NCBI RefSeq assembly: GCF_019375555.1
Contig: NZ_JAHXDN010000005.1
Span: 62,001-126,000, forward strand
Length of the DNA stretch: 64,000 nucleotides
Origin: Roseobacter insulae
GTDB lineage: Bacteria; Pseudomonadota; Alphaproteobacteria; Rhodobacterales; Rhodobacteraceae
Direction of reading: 5' to 3'
This document shows, piece by piece, positions 31,381 through 39,304 of the stretch (within the stretch, counting starts at the first letter, position 1; every line of letters begins with the position of its first letter). Made by a program: the position numbers and the translations under genes. Under the pieces are notes generated by a model that was not told where the DNA came from, ran no database searches, and saw only the letters and a program-made list of their open reading frames with translations.

Positions 31381-32270
31381 CAGCGCAGCCCCAGACTGTC
31401 AGCGACCCGCAGAAAATAGGCGGCTGGTTTCGTGGTGCGGCAAATGCCGTCCGGGTGACCGTCGGACATGCCGGGCCATGCGGGCATTTTCGGCAAGAAG
31501 ACCCGGGCCTCAGTATCGCAGGCGAGGCGATCCACTTCCCGGACTTCGTCGCATTCCAGAATGAAGGCAGGCAGGCCGAAACGGGTCTCGACAGCCCGAG
31601 ACATAAACCCATCGATGTCACGGTAGGCCGGGCATTGGCGCTTGATCGGGGAAAGCATGTCGCCAATCAGGTATTCGGGGGCGTCATGCAGAAGCGCCGC
31701 GCGCTCCAAATTGAGGCGGGTTTGAGGGTCCCAACCTTCGTCAATCCCGATCGACCGCATGATACGGAATGCGCCGACCGAATGCTCGGCAACCGTGTAA
31801 TCGTCCTCCATGGCAGGGCCGAAGCGGTATTGACGCGCAAGGCCGCGGGCGACCTCTTGAAGGTTGATCGCCAGCGGATCAGGGTCGAGGACGTCCAGAT
31901 AGCCCTTGCCTGTCCAGACCGCGCTTTCGGTCCAGCCTTCGGGGACGTCCATAAACGGGGCCTCTTTGTCCTTGCTCGCTTTCGCGATCAGGGCGGCCGG
32001 GTCTTCGCAATTGGTTTCAAGTTTGCCGACCGTTAGCTTTGTGTCGGCTGGCATTTTGAACTCGGCGGGGGTGGTCGGTGGCGCGGCGGGGGCCGGTGGC
32101 TTAGCGGTTGCGTCTGTCACCGCCTCGGGCTTCGGCTCGACCGGACCGACAGTTTGCGAGGCCGTTTTCGGGGGTTCGCCTTCATGTTCGGGCGCGGCTT
32201 CGGGGTGGACTGATCCCGAGAGGCTTGGAGCCGATTTCTTGAGTGTGGTGGTCGGCTTTTTCTTGGTCAT
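31380..32270 (-). CDS. HD-domain dNTP hydrolase (DatZ/YfbR-like) with long low-complexity N-terminus
   Basis: 296 residues from ATG 32270, which overlaps the previous stop (TTATGA). Residues 1-80 are Pro/Ala/Thr/Lys-rich and probably disordered. The HD domain has YTVAEHSV (H163), LLHDAPEYLIGD (H195-D196, E199, D204) and SPIKR (about 207), the metal and nucleotide pattern of phage HD phosphohydrolases including DatZ. The best inference is hydrolysis of dATP or another dNTP. No purZ-like gene lies in this prophage, so a 2-aminoadenine genome is not shown. Confidence 0.75.
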   Translation of the reverse strand: MTKKKPTTTLKKSAPSLSGSVHPEAAPEHEGEPPKTASQTVGPVEPKPEAVTDATAKPPAPAAPPTTPAEFKMPADTKLTVGKLETNCEDPAALIAKASKDKEAPFMDVPEGWTESAVWTGKGYLDVLDPDPLAINLQEVARGLARQYRFGPAMEDDYTVAEHSVGAFRIMRSIGIDEGWDPQTRLNLERAALLHDAPEYLIGDMLSPIKRQCPAYRDIDGFMSRAVETRFGLPAFILECDEVREVDRLACDTEARVFLPKMPAWPGMSDGHPDGICRTTKPAAYFLRVADSLGLR

Positions 32271-32614
32271 AACAGGAGTCCTTGTTTGTCGTTTTCTGGG
32301 GGTTGAGGTTTCGGCGTTGAGGGGGCGCGGGGGCGTGGCGGGGGTTCCCCGGTGATCTCGGCGACACGGTCGCGGACGTCTTTCGAGTAGAAGGTCGAGG
32401 GCCAAGGGAACGGGGTTCGGGCCGCCTTCTGCATCCGGGCGATACCTTGCGCGTTGCACTCGACCGACCCGCAGTGCCGGAAGATGCCAGCGTCGCGGAT
32501 CGAGGCCGGTCGCGCGTCCTTGAAGCCGGGCCAGCGTAACCCGTAGGGCGCAGGCTCGACGCCGCAGACCATGCAGGGAAACGGGCGCGGGGCGAGAGGT
32601 TCAACCTTTGCCAC
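32267..32614 (-). CDS. Small zinc-ribbon hypothetical protein
   Basis: 115 residues. A CMVCG pair (C14, C17) and HCGSVECN (two further cysteines near 48-53) would bind one zinc. The C-terminus is proline-rich. Embedded in the early operon, three bases after the DUF6456-type gene and overlapping the HD hydrolase. No known family. Confidence 0.65.
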   Translation of the reverse strand: MAKVEPLAPRPFPCMVCGVEPAPYGLRWPGFKDARPASIRDAGIFRHCGSVECNAQGIARMQKAARTPFPWPSTFYSKDVRDRVAEITGEPPPRPRAPSTPKPQPPENDKQGLLL

Positions 32615-32617
32615 GGG

Positions 32618-33502
32618 TCAGGCCGCATATCCGCGGTCGCGGGCCAGATCGAGCGCGATCAGGAAGATCATTTTGCAGGACCGCGCGGGCCAGCCGAGCG
32701 CCTTTTCGATCGCCTCGAACCCCAGACCGTCCACAATCAGAGCCTTGAAAATCGCGGTCAGCGTCTCCCCGATGTTGAGGTCGGCGATCGCGTCCAGAAA
32801 GCGGGCAGGATCGGTCTGGGCTGTCTCGATCATGGACCAGACAAGCGCGATATGCTCGGCCTCAAATCTGGCGGCCGACATGCGGCTGGCCCGTTCCATC
32901 TGGGCAATCAGCGCCGAACCTAACGCCGGGCCGTACCTCTTTCGACCCTCGGAGGCGATCCGATGGACGGCGGGCCGGACAGGCGGGGGCGTCTTGATCT
33001 CGCCGAGGGCGTCGGGGGCGACGCCGGTCAATTCCAGCCGGGCAACCCGGACGGTCCCCTGCCCCGGCTTGCAGCGCGCCACGCCGGACAAGACCAGACC
33101 AAGAGCAGCAGGGCGGGAGATCGTCGCGACTTGGTCGCCATTTTGCAGGACGGGCGATCGGGCGGTCTCGATCCCGACCAAAATCGAGACCGTAGACTTC
33201 CGGCCGATCGAGGCGGTCGCGAGCGCGGCCGAAACTTCGTAAGCAGACGTTCCGAGGTAGTAGAGCAGCGACTCAAGGTCGAAGCCGCGGGGGGCGTCGG
33301 TCTTGGGGGCGGCATACTCGCGGGAAATGTCGTCCCAGATCTGAGACCAAATCGGGCAATCCCGCGCATCCTCGATTGAGCGGATACGGCGCAAGACGGT
33401 TGAGGCGTGAACACTTTCGGCGCGAGCGATCTCGCGGATCGGCTCAGCCCCTACGGTGTGGCGAAGATATGCGGCGGCTTGGTCGGGAGTGATCGCGGGC
33501 AT
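32618..33502 (-). CDS. HTH-DUF6456-type regulator
   Basis: 294 residues. Residues about 17-42 (GAEPIREIARAESVHASTVLRRIRSI) form an HTH followed by the DARDCP turn. The C-terminal 130 residues end with GLGFEAIEKALGWPARSCKMIFLIALDLARDRGY, the DUF6456 signature seen in host HTH regulators of Rhodobacterales. A phage copy could mimic or replace that host regulator, or act in phage replication or transcription control. It lies mid-operon. Confidence 0.75.
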   Translation of the reverse strand: MPAITPDQAAAYLRHTVGAEPIREIARAESVHASTVLRRIRSIEDARDCPIWSQIWDDISREYAAPKTDAPRGFDLESLLYYLGTSAYEVSAALATASIGRKSTVSILVGIETARSPVLQNGDQVATISRPAALGLVLSGVARCKPGQGTVRVARLELTGVAPDALGEIKTPPPVRPAVHRIASEGRKRYGPALGSALIAQMERASRMSAARFEAEHIALVWSMIETAQTDPARFLDAIADLNIGETLTAIFKALIVDGLGFEAIEKALGWPARSCKMIFLIALDLARDRGYAA

Positions 33503-33514
33503 GGCGAAAGGTCC

Positions 33515-33784
33515 TTACTTATCGGCGGTGAGGGGAGAACGGGGTGCGAGATTTCGGGCGGTTTCGTCCGCATTGATCGAGGCGATCAGGTCGGCGACCG
33601 CTTGGACGTGGGCCGCCCAAGTGTGGAAAACTGCGCCCCGGTGCGGATTGTGCCGGGCCGCTTCCAGTGCGGCCTCATCTGCAAGAGCGACAGTCAGCGG
33701 CTTGACCTTCGCGCCCCCGTTGGAAACGACGATCGAGGCGGCCGCGACCAGAAGCCGAGGGCGGCGGGGATAGGGGGACAGCAT
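33515..33784 (-). CDS. Hypothetical early protein
   Basis: 89 residues, helical, no motif recognised. Three bases after the preceding stop and twelve before the next start, so it is part of the early operon. Function unknown. Confidence 0.6.
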   Translation of the reverse strand: MLSPYPRRPRLLVAAASIVVSNGGAKVKPLTVALADEAALEAARHNPHRGAVFHTWAAHVQAVADLIASINADETARNLAPRSPLTADK

Positions 33785-33787
33785 GGA

Positions 33788-34081
33788 TCAGGACCCCCGA
33801 TCAGCTTTGGCAAGCAGTGCGGCAAAAGGGGCGAACTCGCCCGCAGCCCATTTGCACCCGGCCCGGGTCACGCGGTCGGTGCCGTGATCCAGAAAACCGC
33901 GTTCAATTGCCGCCGCGCGAAAAAGCATTAGGTTTGCGCCATCCAGACCCGCCACACGGGCCAGCGGGCGGTCGCTGACTTCGGCAGTCGCGGCGGCGGC
34001 AAGAAAGTGCAGCAGCTTCGGGTTAGCGAAAGAGGTCAATGCCTCGGCGCGGGTCGGGTTTAGGTGAAATGCAGCGTTCAT
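33788..34081 (-). CDS. Hypothetical early protein, possible winged helix
   Basis: 97 residues. SDRPLARVAGLDGANLMLFRAAAIERGFLDHGTDRVTRAGCKW has the helix-helix-wing order of small wHTH proteins. ATG overlaps the methyltransferase stop (ATGA). Perhaps a DNA-binding accessory of the early operon. Confidence 0.6.
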   Translation of the reverse strand: MNAAFHLNPTRAEALTSFANPKLLHFLAAAATAEVSDRPLARVAGLDGANLMLFRAAAIERGFLDHGTDRVTRAGCKWAAGEFAPFAALLAKADRGS

Positions 34082-35628
34082 TTTGTGACGTCTCCAAAGA
34101 GAGAGGGTTGCTTATCGGTCGCGCTTTCGGCGGCCGACTTGGCTCGGGCCGCGGCGGCCTCGGCAATTCGGGTCGGATCAAATTCAGGAAGGCGTGACCG
34201 GATATGCGCGGCATATTCGGCGTCGCGCTCGATCAGGTGGCAGCGGCGACCCTCAGTCGCGGCCGCCCAAGCGGTCGAGCCGGACCCGCCGAACGGGTCG
34301 AGGACAAGGCCGCCGCGCGCCGTCGTCATGCGAACAAGCCAGCGCATCAGGCTTTGAGGTTTGACGGTCGGGTGCTTTGCCCCGGCACGGTCGGCCTTGC
34401 TGGCCTTGGATGAATAGAAGAACCGACCGAAAGAGCCGGTTTCGTCAAAGGGGAACCGCTTCAAAACTTCGGTCGAACCGTCATGCGTCACGTTCGCAGG
34501 CCAGCGATCGCCGTCCGGTATCCGGGCGGCGTCGATATTCAATCCGCCGGTCCCGGTCGCAATCGTCTGGCGGGCGACAGACCCGGCGGCAAGCGGCTTA
34601 CGGGCGAGAACGATCGGCTCAATCGCGGGCTTAAGGCAGGTCCCCCACCCTTCCCATTGCAATGCCGCCTCGGTTGCGCGGGTTATCTTGCGGGTGCGAT
34701 CACCGCCCTTAAACATGCCGCTTTCGACATGCTCGGCCCATGATCCGTTATCAGTCCGGGAATAGGTTTCCTCGCCGACGACCTCGCGCCGACCCCACGC
34801 GTCGCCGGGCTTCCCTTTGCGATCATTTAGGCGATCGACCAGGTCCTCGATTTCGGCGGGGACCGACATAGCAAAAAGACTATTGAGCCGGTTCCATTGG
34901 TCAGGCTTCGGGATAGCGGCTTGCGCACCTCTTGTCGTCCAGTGACCGGCCATGCCGTTCGTCCCGAACACCTCGTCAATCTTAGCATTCGTCAGACCGG
35001 CACGATCGCGAGCCTCGGCGATCCATGCAGTGACCTTGATGATTTCGGCGTGATCGTCGCGCAGCATGTCGATACCGGCCGCAACGTCGTGAGATTTTGG
35101 AAAGCCAGTCCCGTAAAGCCATCCCATCAGCGGGCCGTCAGCCCCGGCGAGGGCGCGGTGCAAGCCTTTGGCTTGATCGGCGGTGAGGGTATCGAGGAAG
35201 TCGGACCAAGCGTCGGCCGTGTCGTAGAGATCAAAGATCGAGTCTCGGATTTCCCAACCGGCCGCCTCGATCGCGGTCGCCATGTGGTGAAAGGTGCGGG
35301 AGTGGTTGAAGGCGACCAGATGTGCGCCGGGCTTCGCGACCCGCAGCATTGCGGCCCACGTCTCAGGACGAAAGGCAATATCGCCGCCGTCCCATTCCTT
35401 GCCCATGAAGCCCTTAGAGGATCGCTGAAAGAGACCGTCGGTCCCCTCTTTCGCCTCGGCCGCATTCGGACCGCCGAACCGCTTTACGATCGACGCTAGA
35501 TGATAAGGCGGATCGGTTACGATCGCGTCGAATGAGTTTTCGGGAAGGGCAGCGAGAACGGCGAGGCAATCGCCTTCGGATAACGTGACGTTTTCGCCTT
35601 TGGGTTGATCTGCGTCATGGTCAGACAT
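34078..35628 (-). CDS. Orphan N6-adenine DNA methyltransferase (beta-class order)
   Basis: 516 residues. DPPY at 39-42 (catalytic motif IV) near the N-terminus and DPFGGSGS (motif I, SAM binding) at 444-451 near the C-terminus, with SKASKADRAGAKHPTVKP before it, the usual beta-class arrangement. A roughly 300-residue central region carries target recognition (for example EVFGTNGMAGHWTTRGAQ). No restriction gene lies nearby, so it probably protects or regulates phage DNA. It is the first gene of the early operon, behind a promoter with an embedded GTTGCGGGATT. Confidence 0.92.
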   Translation of the reverse strand: MSDHDADQPKGENVTLSEGDCLAVLAALPENSFDAIVTDPPYHLASIVKRFGGPNAAEAKEGTDGLFQRSSKGFMGKEWDGGDIAFRPETWAAMLRVAKPGAHLVAFNHSRTFHHMATAIEAAGWEIRDSIFDLYDTADAWSDFLDTLTADQAKGLHRALAGADGPLMGWLYGTGFPKSHDVAAGIDMLRDDHAEIIKVTAWIAEARDRAGLTNAKIDEVFGTNGMAGHWTTRGAQAAIPKPDQWNRLNSLFAMSVPAEIEDLVDRLNDRKGKPGDAWGRREVVGEETYSRTDNGSWAEHVESGMFKGGDRTRKITRATEAALQWEGWGTCLKPAIEPIVLARKPLAAGSVARQTIATGTGGLNIDAARIPDGDRWPANVTHDGSTEVLKRFPFDETGSFGRFFYSSKASKADRAGAKHPTVKPQSLMRWLVRMTTARGGLVLDPFGGSGSTAWAAATEGRRCHLIERDAEYAAHIRSRLPEFDPTRIAEAAAARAKSAAESATDKQPSLFGDVTK

Positions 35629-35665
35629 GGAAAAGCACCTCTAATCGGATGCCTTAACTTGTGGA

Positions 35666-35693
35666 CCAATATGTTGCGGGATTACAGTTTCAA
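35666..35693 (-). promoter_or_regulatory. Early leftward promoter with embedded operator
   Basis: Minus strand: TTGAAA (35693-35688), 16-base spacer, TATTGG (35671-35666). The spacer contains the complement of GTTGCGGGATT (35673-35683), so binding there would block RNA polymerase. About 40 bases downstream the methyltransferase gene starts at 35628. Confidence 0.55.
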
Positions 35694-35843
35694 ACCGTGC
35701 CTGATTTGGATGTGTTCTTCCAGAATGACGATCTGATCGGCTTTAAGAAAGGAAAAGGTGGGACAAAACGGCTAAAATTATCCCTTACAGCCAACTCTTT
35801 CCGGTTTTCGGCCCTGGTTTCCCAAAGGTTCGATTACTTTTAT

Positions 35844-35854
35844 GTTGCGGGATT
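35844..35854 (+). repeat. GTTGCGGGATT single copy upstream of the Fis-HTH gene
   Basis: Exact copy, the only one placed directly upstream of a plus-strand gene. Its TTGCGG could also serve as a rightward -35 with TAGAGT 17 bases later; this is weak. Confidence 0.7.
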
Positions 35855-35925
35855 TTCGCCTTAGAGTAGAGTGTACAAAATCACCCGGTGATTTGCGATT
35901 ACCCATTTTTAGCGAGGTGCGTCCC

Positions 35926-36162
35926 ATGGCGGAGACTGAGAGCAGCCAACCCACGGTTGAGGCAAAAACGATGAAGATCGACATGGCAGGCCGGACACTT
36001 GCAGACGTGATAAAATCCGTCGAGGCAAACTATCTCGGCCACGTCCTGACCGAAGCCGGGGGCAACAAGCGCAAGGCGGCCGATCTCGCCGGTCTCGCGC
36101 CGGACACGTTCCGCAAGAAACTGTCCCTCTACTCGATCCGGGCGGTCTTCAGTGTCGGTTGA
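35926..36162 (+). CDS. Small Fis-type HTH regulator, candidate phage switch protein
   Basis: 78 residues from ATG 35926 (MAETESSQPTVEAKT); an upstream ATG at 35842 has no ribosome-binding site and overlaps the repeat. The C-terminal 45 residues (VEANYLGHVLTEAGGNKRKAADLAGLAPDTFRKKL) are a HTH_8/Fis DNA-binding domain. It is the only DNA-binding gene at the divergent control region. It may be the repressor or antirepressor, but it lacks the dimerisation domain of a CI-type repressor. Confidence 0.75.
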   Translation: MAETESSQPTVEAKTMKIDMAGRTLADVIKSVEANYLGHVLTEAGGNKRKAADLAGLAPDTFRKKLSLYSIRAVFSVG

Positions 36163-36328
36163 CAAAGAGCAGCTAGAAAAGGCGCTCACGGTGGCCGCTG
36201 CACTGGTGTCAGAGTACGGCGACGCCTACCTGCCCGCATTTTTGCGGATTGAGGCAGAACTGGAAAAACGCCAAGCCCAAACTTGCGCGATTGACCGGGC
36301 GAGAGTGATCGCCCGGCGCATGGGCTAG
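36152..36328 (+). CDS. 58-residue hypothetical protein coupled to the Fis-HTH gene
   Basis: GTG 36152, overlapping the HTH gene by 11 bases. Mostly helical (LEKALTVAAALVSEYGDAYLP, then LRIEAELEKR), no family recognised. Its close coupling suggests a partner of the regulator, for example an anti-regulator. It converges on yedK. Confidence 0.55.
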   Translation: MSVDKEQLEKALTVAAALVSEYGDAYLPAFLRIEAELEKRQAQTCAIDRARVIARRMG

Positions 36329-36356
36329 AGCAACACGCGCCGACCACTCACCCCTA

Positions 36357-36974
36357 TCAGATGATTTGCAGCGCGCCAGCCTCTAGCGGTCGTTGAAGTG
36401 TCAAAGCCTCATCCATCGGCGCGGACAACCACAAGTCGACCTCGGCCTGCGTCGTCAGGATCACCGGCATAGCTTTTTTATGAACCGCGGCAACGGTGGC
36501 GTTAGGTTCGGTGGTCAGGAAGGCAAAAAGCGTGTCGTCCGTCGGCCCATCCCTGACTTTCCGAATTGACGTCCATTCCGTCCATATACCCGCGAAGAAG
36601 GCGAGCGGGAGGCTTTCGTCCAGAGCAAACCAAACCTTTGCTTTCGTGCGATCGTCGTTTTCGCAAAAGCTGGTGAACGGCACCACGCAACGATTGTCCG
36701 GGCCTAACCAGCGCCGCCAGTGGCCGGACTTTGTATTCCGAACAATTGCCAAGCCCGGGTCCCGACCGCTCGCCGGTAGCTTAGACTTGGGTGACGGCAT
36801 TCCCCAACGCATCATCGAGAGAACGCGGCCGTCCGGCCCCTCCCGAACGGTCGGAGCCATTTTGTCCCGATAGATTTCGGGCAGCGCTTGCAGGTTGCCG
36901 GTTCGATCCTCCCAAACCTTGGCGACCTCGCGAATGGCGTCCTGAGATTTGGTCATTGAATAGAGATTGCACAT
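36357..36974 (-). CDS. yedK: SOS response-associated peptidase YedK (HMCES/SRAP)
   Basis: 205 residues. The catalytic Cys is residue 2 after Met removal (MCNLYSMT), with RWGM, NTKSGHW, FCEN and HKKAMPV motifs conserved in SRAP proteins. The family forms a covalent link to abasic sites in ssDNA and protects them. Here it would guard replicating phage DNA. The upstream gap contains a GTTC-N7-GTTC box shared with the divergent gene at 37021. Confidence 0.92.
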   Translation of the reverse strand: MCNLYSMTKSQDAIREVAKVWEDRTGNLQALPEIYRDKMAPTVREGPDGRVLSMMRWGMPSPKSKLPASGRDPGLAIVRNTKSGHWRRWLGPDNRCVVPFTSFCENDDRTKAKVWFALDESLPLAFFAGIWTEWTSIRKVRDGPTDDTLFAFLTTEPNATVAAVHKKAMPVILTTQAEVDLWLSAPMDEALTLQRPLEAGALQII

Positions 36975-37000
36975 ATCACCCCCCTAGACTGGCATTGAAT

Positions 37001-37015
37001 GTTCTTTATATGTTC
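37001..37015. promoter_or_regulatory. LexA-type SOS box
   Basis: GTTCTTTATATGTTC, an exact GTTC-N7-GTTC direct repeat, the LexA target known in alphaproteobacteria. It lies in the 46-base gap between yedK and the divergent gene, so both may be induced by DNA damage. Confidence 0.8.
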
Positions 37016-37020
37016 ACGCC

Positions 37021-37296
37021 ATGCCACTCAATCCCGTCTCTCTAGGCTTCAAGTTTCAAATCCGGGTGGAAGACCTTACCCCGCGCGACATGCTCATGGT
37101 GACGTGCCCGGGGTGTTCTGCGTCGTACAAGGTGGCAACCTATCAGCTATACATGCGCTTTGAGCCCTTCATGCCACTGATCGAAGCCGAGAAACACATG
37201 AAATGCAGGCGTTGCCCCTACAAGGGAGAAATGAGGTGGGCCGTTTTTCGAGCGTCACCGACGGTTGGGCTAGTCCGCGCAACGACGCGGCTGTGA
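37021..37296 (+). CDS. Small zinc-ribbon protein divergent from yedK
   Basis: 91 residues. A CPGC and a CRRC pair (residues about 30 and 62) would bind zinc; an aromatic middle (YQLYMRFEPFMPL) lies between. No family recognised. It starts six bases after the SOS box, so it may be damage-inducible. Confidence 0.6.
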   Translation: MPLNPVSLGFKFQIRVEDLTPRDMLMVTCPGCSASYKVATYQLYMRFEPFMPLIEAEKHMKCRRCPYKGEMRWAVFRASPTVGLVRATTRL

Positions 37297-37370
37297 TCCG
37301 ACACAAGTGTCCACATGCAGCCCAAACTGGACGTTCATCAGGCGGCCTCACAAGAACATCACCCAAGGGA

Positions 37371-37619
37371 TTATGCGGCGGTGTCGAGGATAAGCACCAG
37401 AGCAATAGCTGTAATAAGCAACAGCAGGCCAAAAATCACCTTAATGACTGTCCAGAGCCGTCGAAGCCCGCCGCGCTCTACCCAGTCGAATGCTTCCTCG
37501 ACGACCTCTTCAGTAAAAGCGTCAGCCGCCTTCTTTCTGTTTAGAGCAACGTCCCGCACTCGCCTGTCGGAACGTTGCTTCCTTGCCCGTTCGCTATCGC
37601 GCTCCTGCTTCAATTTCAC
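37371..37619 (-). CDS. Small membrane protein with basic N-terminus
   Basis: 82 residues from GTG 37619, with GGAAGGGA about ten bases upstream. The N-terminal 40 are very basic (ERARKQRSDRRVRDVALNRKK); the C-terminus is one strong membrane helix (VIKVIFGLLLLITAIALVLIL). It lies downstream of the HEPN-like gene in the same direction. Function unknown. Confidence 0.5.
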   Translation of the reverse strand: MKLKQERDSERARKQRSDRRVRDVALNRKKAADAFTEEVVEEAFDWVERGGLRRLWTVIKVIFGLLLLITAIALVLILDTAA

Positions 37620-37800
37620 CTGACAGTCCCTTCCTGACAGAAACTAATGCGCAGACACGACCGTAATGGATTCGAGTTGCTGAACCAACCGGGCCAGCCC
37701 GAACCGGACGTTGAACTTGAAGGCTGGTAGGCGGTGCTGTTGGACAAAACACAACATTGCCGCAATTGCGCTCTGTCGGCTATCGTTAAGTTTTCGACAA
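37620..37800. other. Intergenic gap in the cargo zone
   Basis: 180 bases, no gene. It may hold the end of the HEPN-like gene's transcript and the start signals for the small membrane protein. Confidence 0.4.
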
Positions 37801-39087
37801 CTACAAAGAACTTAAGACCGAACTGGACCGAACCAAAGCATTTTGCGCGACAAACTGCATCAACTCGGTATACGCCCACATATCTTCTTCTGCAGTCGAA
37901 AATGGTAGAATCATCTCCGATTGAGGGCCTTCAAAGCCGTTCTTAGTATGAACAATGCGGCAGCGGATATCATAGAGAAGCTCCGCAATATCAGATCGAT
38001 GATCGTGGTCTCTTCGAACAACGTTTACGGTTTTATCTGTGATGCCCTTTCGTTTTTTGCCAATTATTTCTGAGATCTCTTCGTTGTCGTCAAAAAACTG
38101 CCTAACATCGTCCAATGTTAGCACTTCCAACACAGTCACTTTCATCTGCTCGCGCTCACTGGCGCCCACTCTTCCACTACCGGATATCGTTGCAACCAAT
38201 TTGGTAAGGTCAGATTCCCGATCCACTCTAAAACTGGGGTTTTTGAGAATCTTTCGAGCTCCCCTAACGGCATCGAGCCTAGCAAAATTTGGGAAATAGT
38301 ATTCAACCACCTGATAATAGGCTAGAAACTGCAAGAGTGGCATTCCCCGAGCACTTCTTGCATACCAATACAGAGAGATTGGTGCTTCGTCGTACTCGAA
38401 CGCAGGAAACCGAATACTTGCCGGTTCATCAGTGGTTGAACTTCGGGACCGAACTGGTTGGCCTCTACGAAGCGTCTTTCGAAGAGCCAAGGCCACGCCT
38501 CTCTCCATGTCCAACTGAAAAAAGAGCGAGTTGGAGATCGTTTCCAGTGCCTTCAGCGCTGAAGCGTACTTTCGCTCACCGCCAAGAGAAATCTTTAGAC
38601 TGATTGGTCGGCGAGCAGCGGGCCGCAAAGCTAGGGCTGCAAAGTCTTCTGTACATTTCGATATCTCCACCCAGATACCGTCGGGCCGCTCAGCCCGCAA
38701 GGCGAAATCTGCTACTTCGTCATTGCCTTCTACTTCATCACTTCCTGAAACCTGAGCGAGACCTAACCGTCTTTCCATTAGTGCAAAATTAAATGGATCC
38801 CTTGGCGAAATGGCAGCTTCAATTCGCCCGCTTTTCAAGTCCACAATCGCATCGTAGCTGCCCAAGAAGGAGAATCGCTCAAATTCAACTGCTAGTAGTA
38901 GTTCGGCTCTTTCTTGGCTGGACACGCCAAATCGCCGCTTTTCTTTACCTTGAGGAAAAAGGACGTAATAGTGATTTGTAACGTTCCCGCGAAATTCAGA
39001 TACTACGCAATCAGTTTCAAGGCCCGCTTCTTCTGCCCGTTTGATCACCGAAGCGGTTTCGTCCGAGATATGCATTAAACCTTCCAT
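37801..39087 (-). CDS. HEPN-like domain protein, candidate prophage-encoded defence effector
   Basis: 428 residues from ATG 39087 (AGAGG about ten bases upstream; ATG at codon 5 is an alternative). Near the C-terminus DIRCRIVHTKNGFEG carries an R-x4-H motif (R375, H380), the active-site signature of HEPN ribonucleases of the ApeA-like type. The N-terminal 250 residues are mixed alpha/beta (VSEFRGNVTNHYYVLFPQGKEKRRFG). Codon use is much AT-richer than neighbouring phage genes, suggesting transfer. It has its own promoter region, not coupled to integrase. Abortive infection against other phages is plausible but not shown. Confidence 0.65.
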   Translation of the reverse strand: MEGLMHISDETASVIKRAEEAGLETDCVVSEFRGNVTNHYYVLFPQGKEKRRFGVSSQERAELLLAVEFERFSFLGSYDAIVDLKSGRIEAAISPRDPFNFALMERRLGLAQVSGSDEVEGNDEVADFALRAERPDGIWVEISKCTEDFAALALRPAARRPISLKISLGGERKYASALKALETISNSLFFQLDMERGVALALRKTLRRGQPVRSRSSTTDEPASIRFPAFEYDEAPISLYWYARSARGMPLLQFLAYYQVVEYYFPNFARLDAVRGARKILKNPSFRVDRESDLTKLVATISGSGRVGASEREQMKVTVLEVLTLDDVRQFFDDNEEISEIIGKKRKGITDKTVNVVRRDHDHRSDIAELLYDIRCRIVHTKNGFEGPQSEMILPFSTAEEDMWAYTELMQFVAQNALVRSSSVLSSL

Positions 39088-39304
39088 TGAAACAGGCCTC
39101 TCGATGTCGAATAGAGCGCCAACCTGCTATGCGGCTCCTCTAGTCTTGTATTCTCAGAACTGGCAAGTAGCAAAGAAATATCGTGGCTTGTAACGCCGCA
39201 AGCTACTGTTCGAGAGAGTTGCAGCTTTGGGACTTTGGGTTCGAAGTAGACACCAAGGTCCCAACTTTGCAAAGTCGGCTTTCTGCGCACTGTGTTCATC
39301 AGAG
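39088..39304. promoter_or_regulatory. Promoter region of the HEPN-like gene
   Basis: 217 bases, AT-rich, no gene. The HEPN-like gene is transcribed leftward from here. The region also separates it from the integrase-nuclease operon. Confidence 0.4.

Larger units (their letters stand above)
35629..35925. promoter_or_regulatory. Divergent control region between early operon and Fis-HTH gene
   Basis: 297 bases with two operator-like copies, 35673-35683 and 35844-35854, 171 bases apart. The left copy lies inside the leftward early promoter. The right copy lies about 70 bases before the rightward ATG. The sequence between is AT-rich and shows no gene. It is the natural place for the lysis/lysogeny decision. 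Confidence 0.7.
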
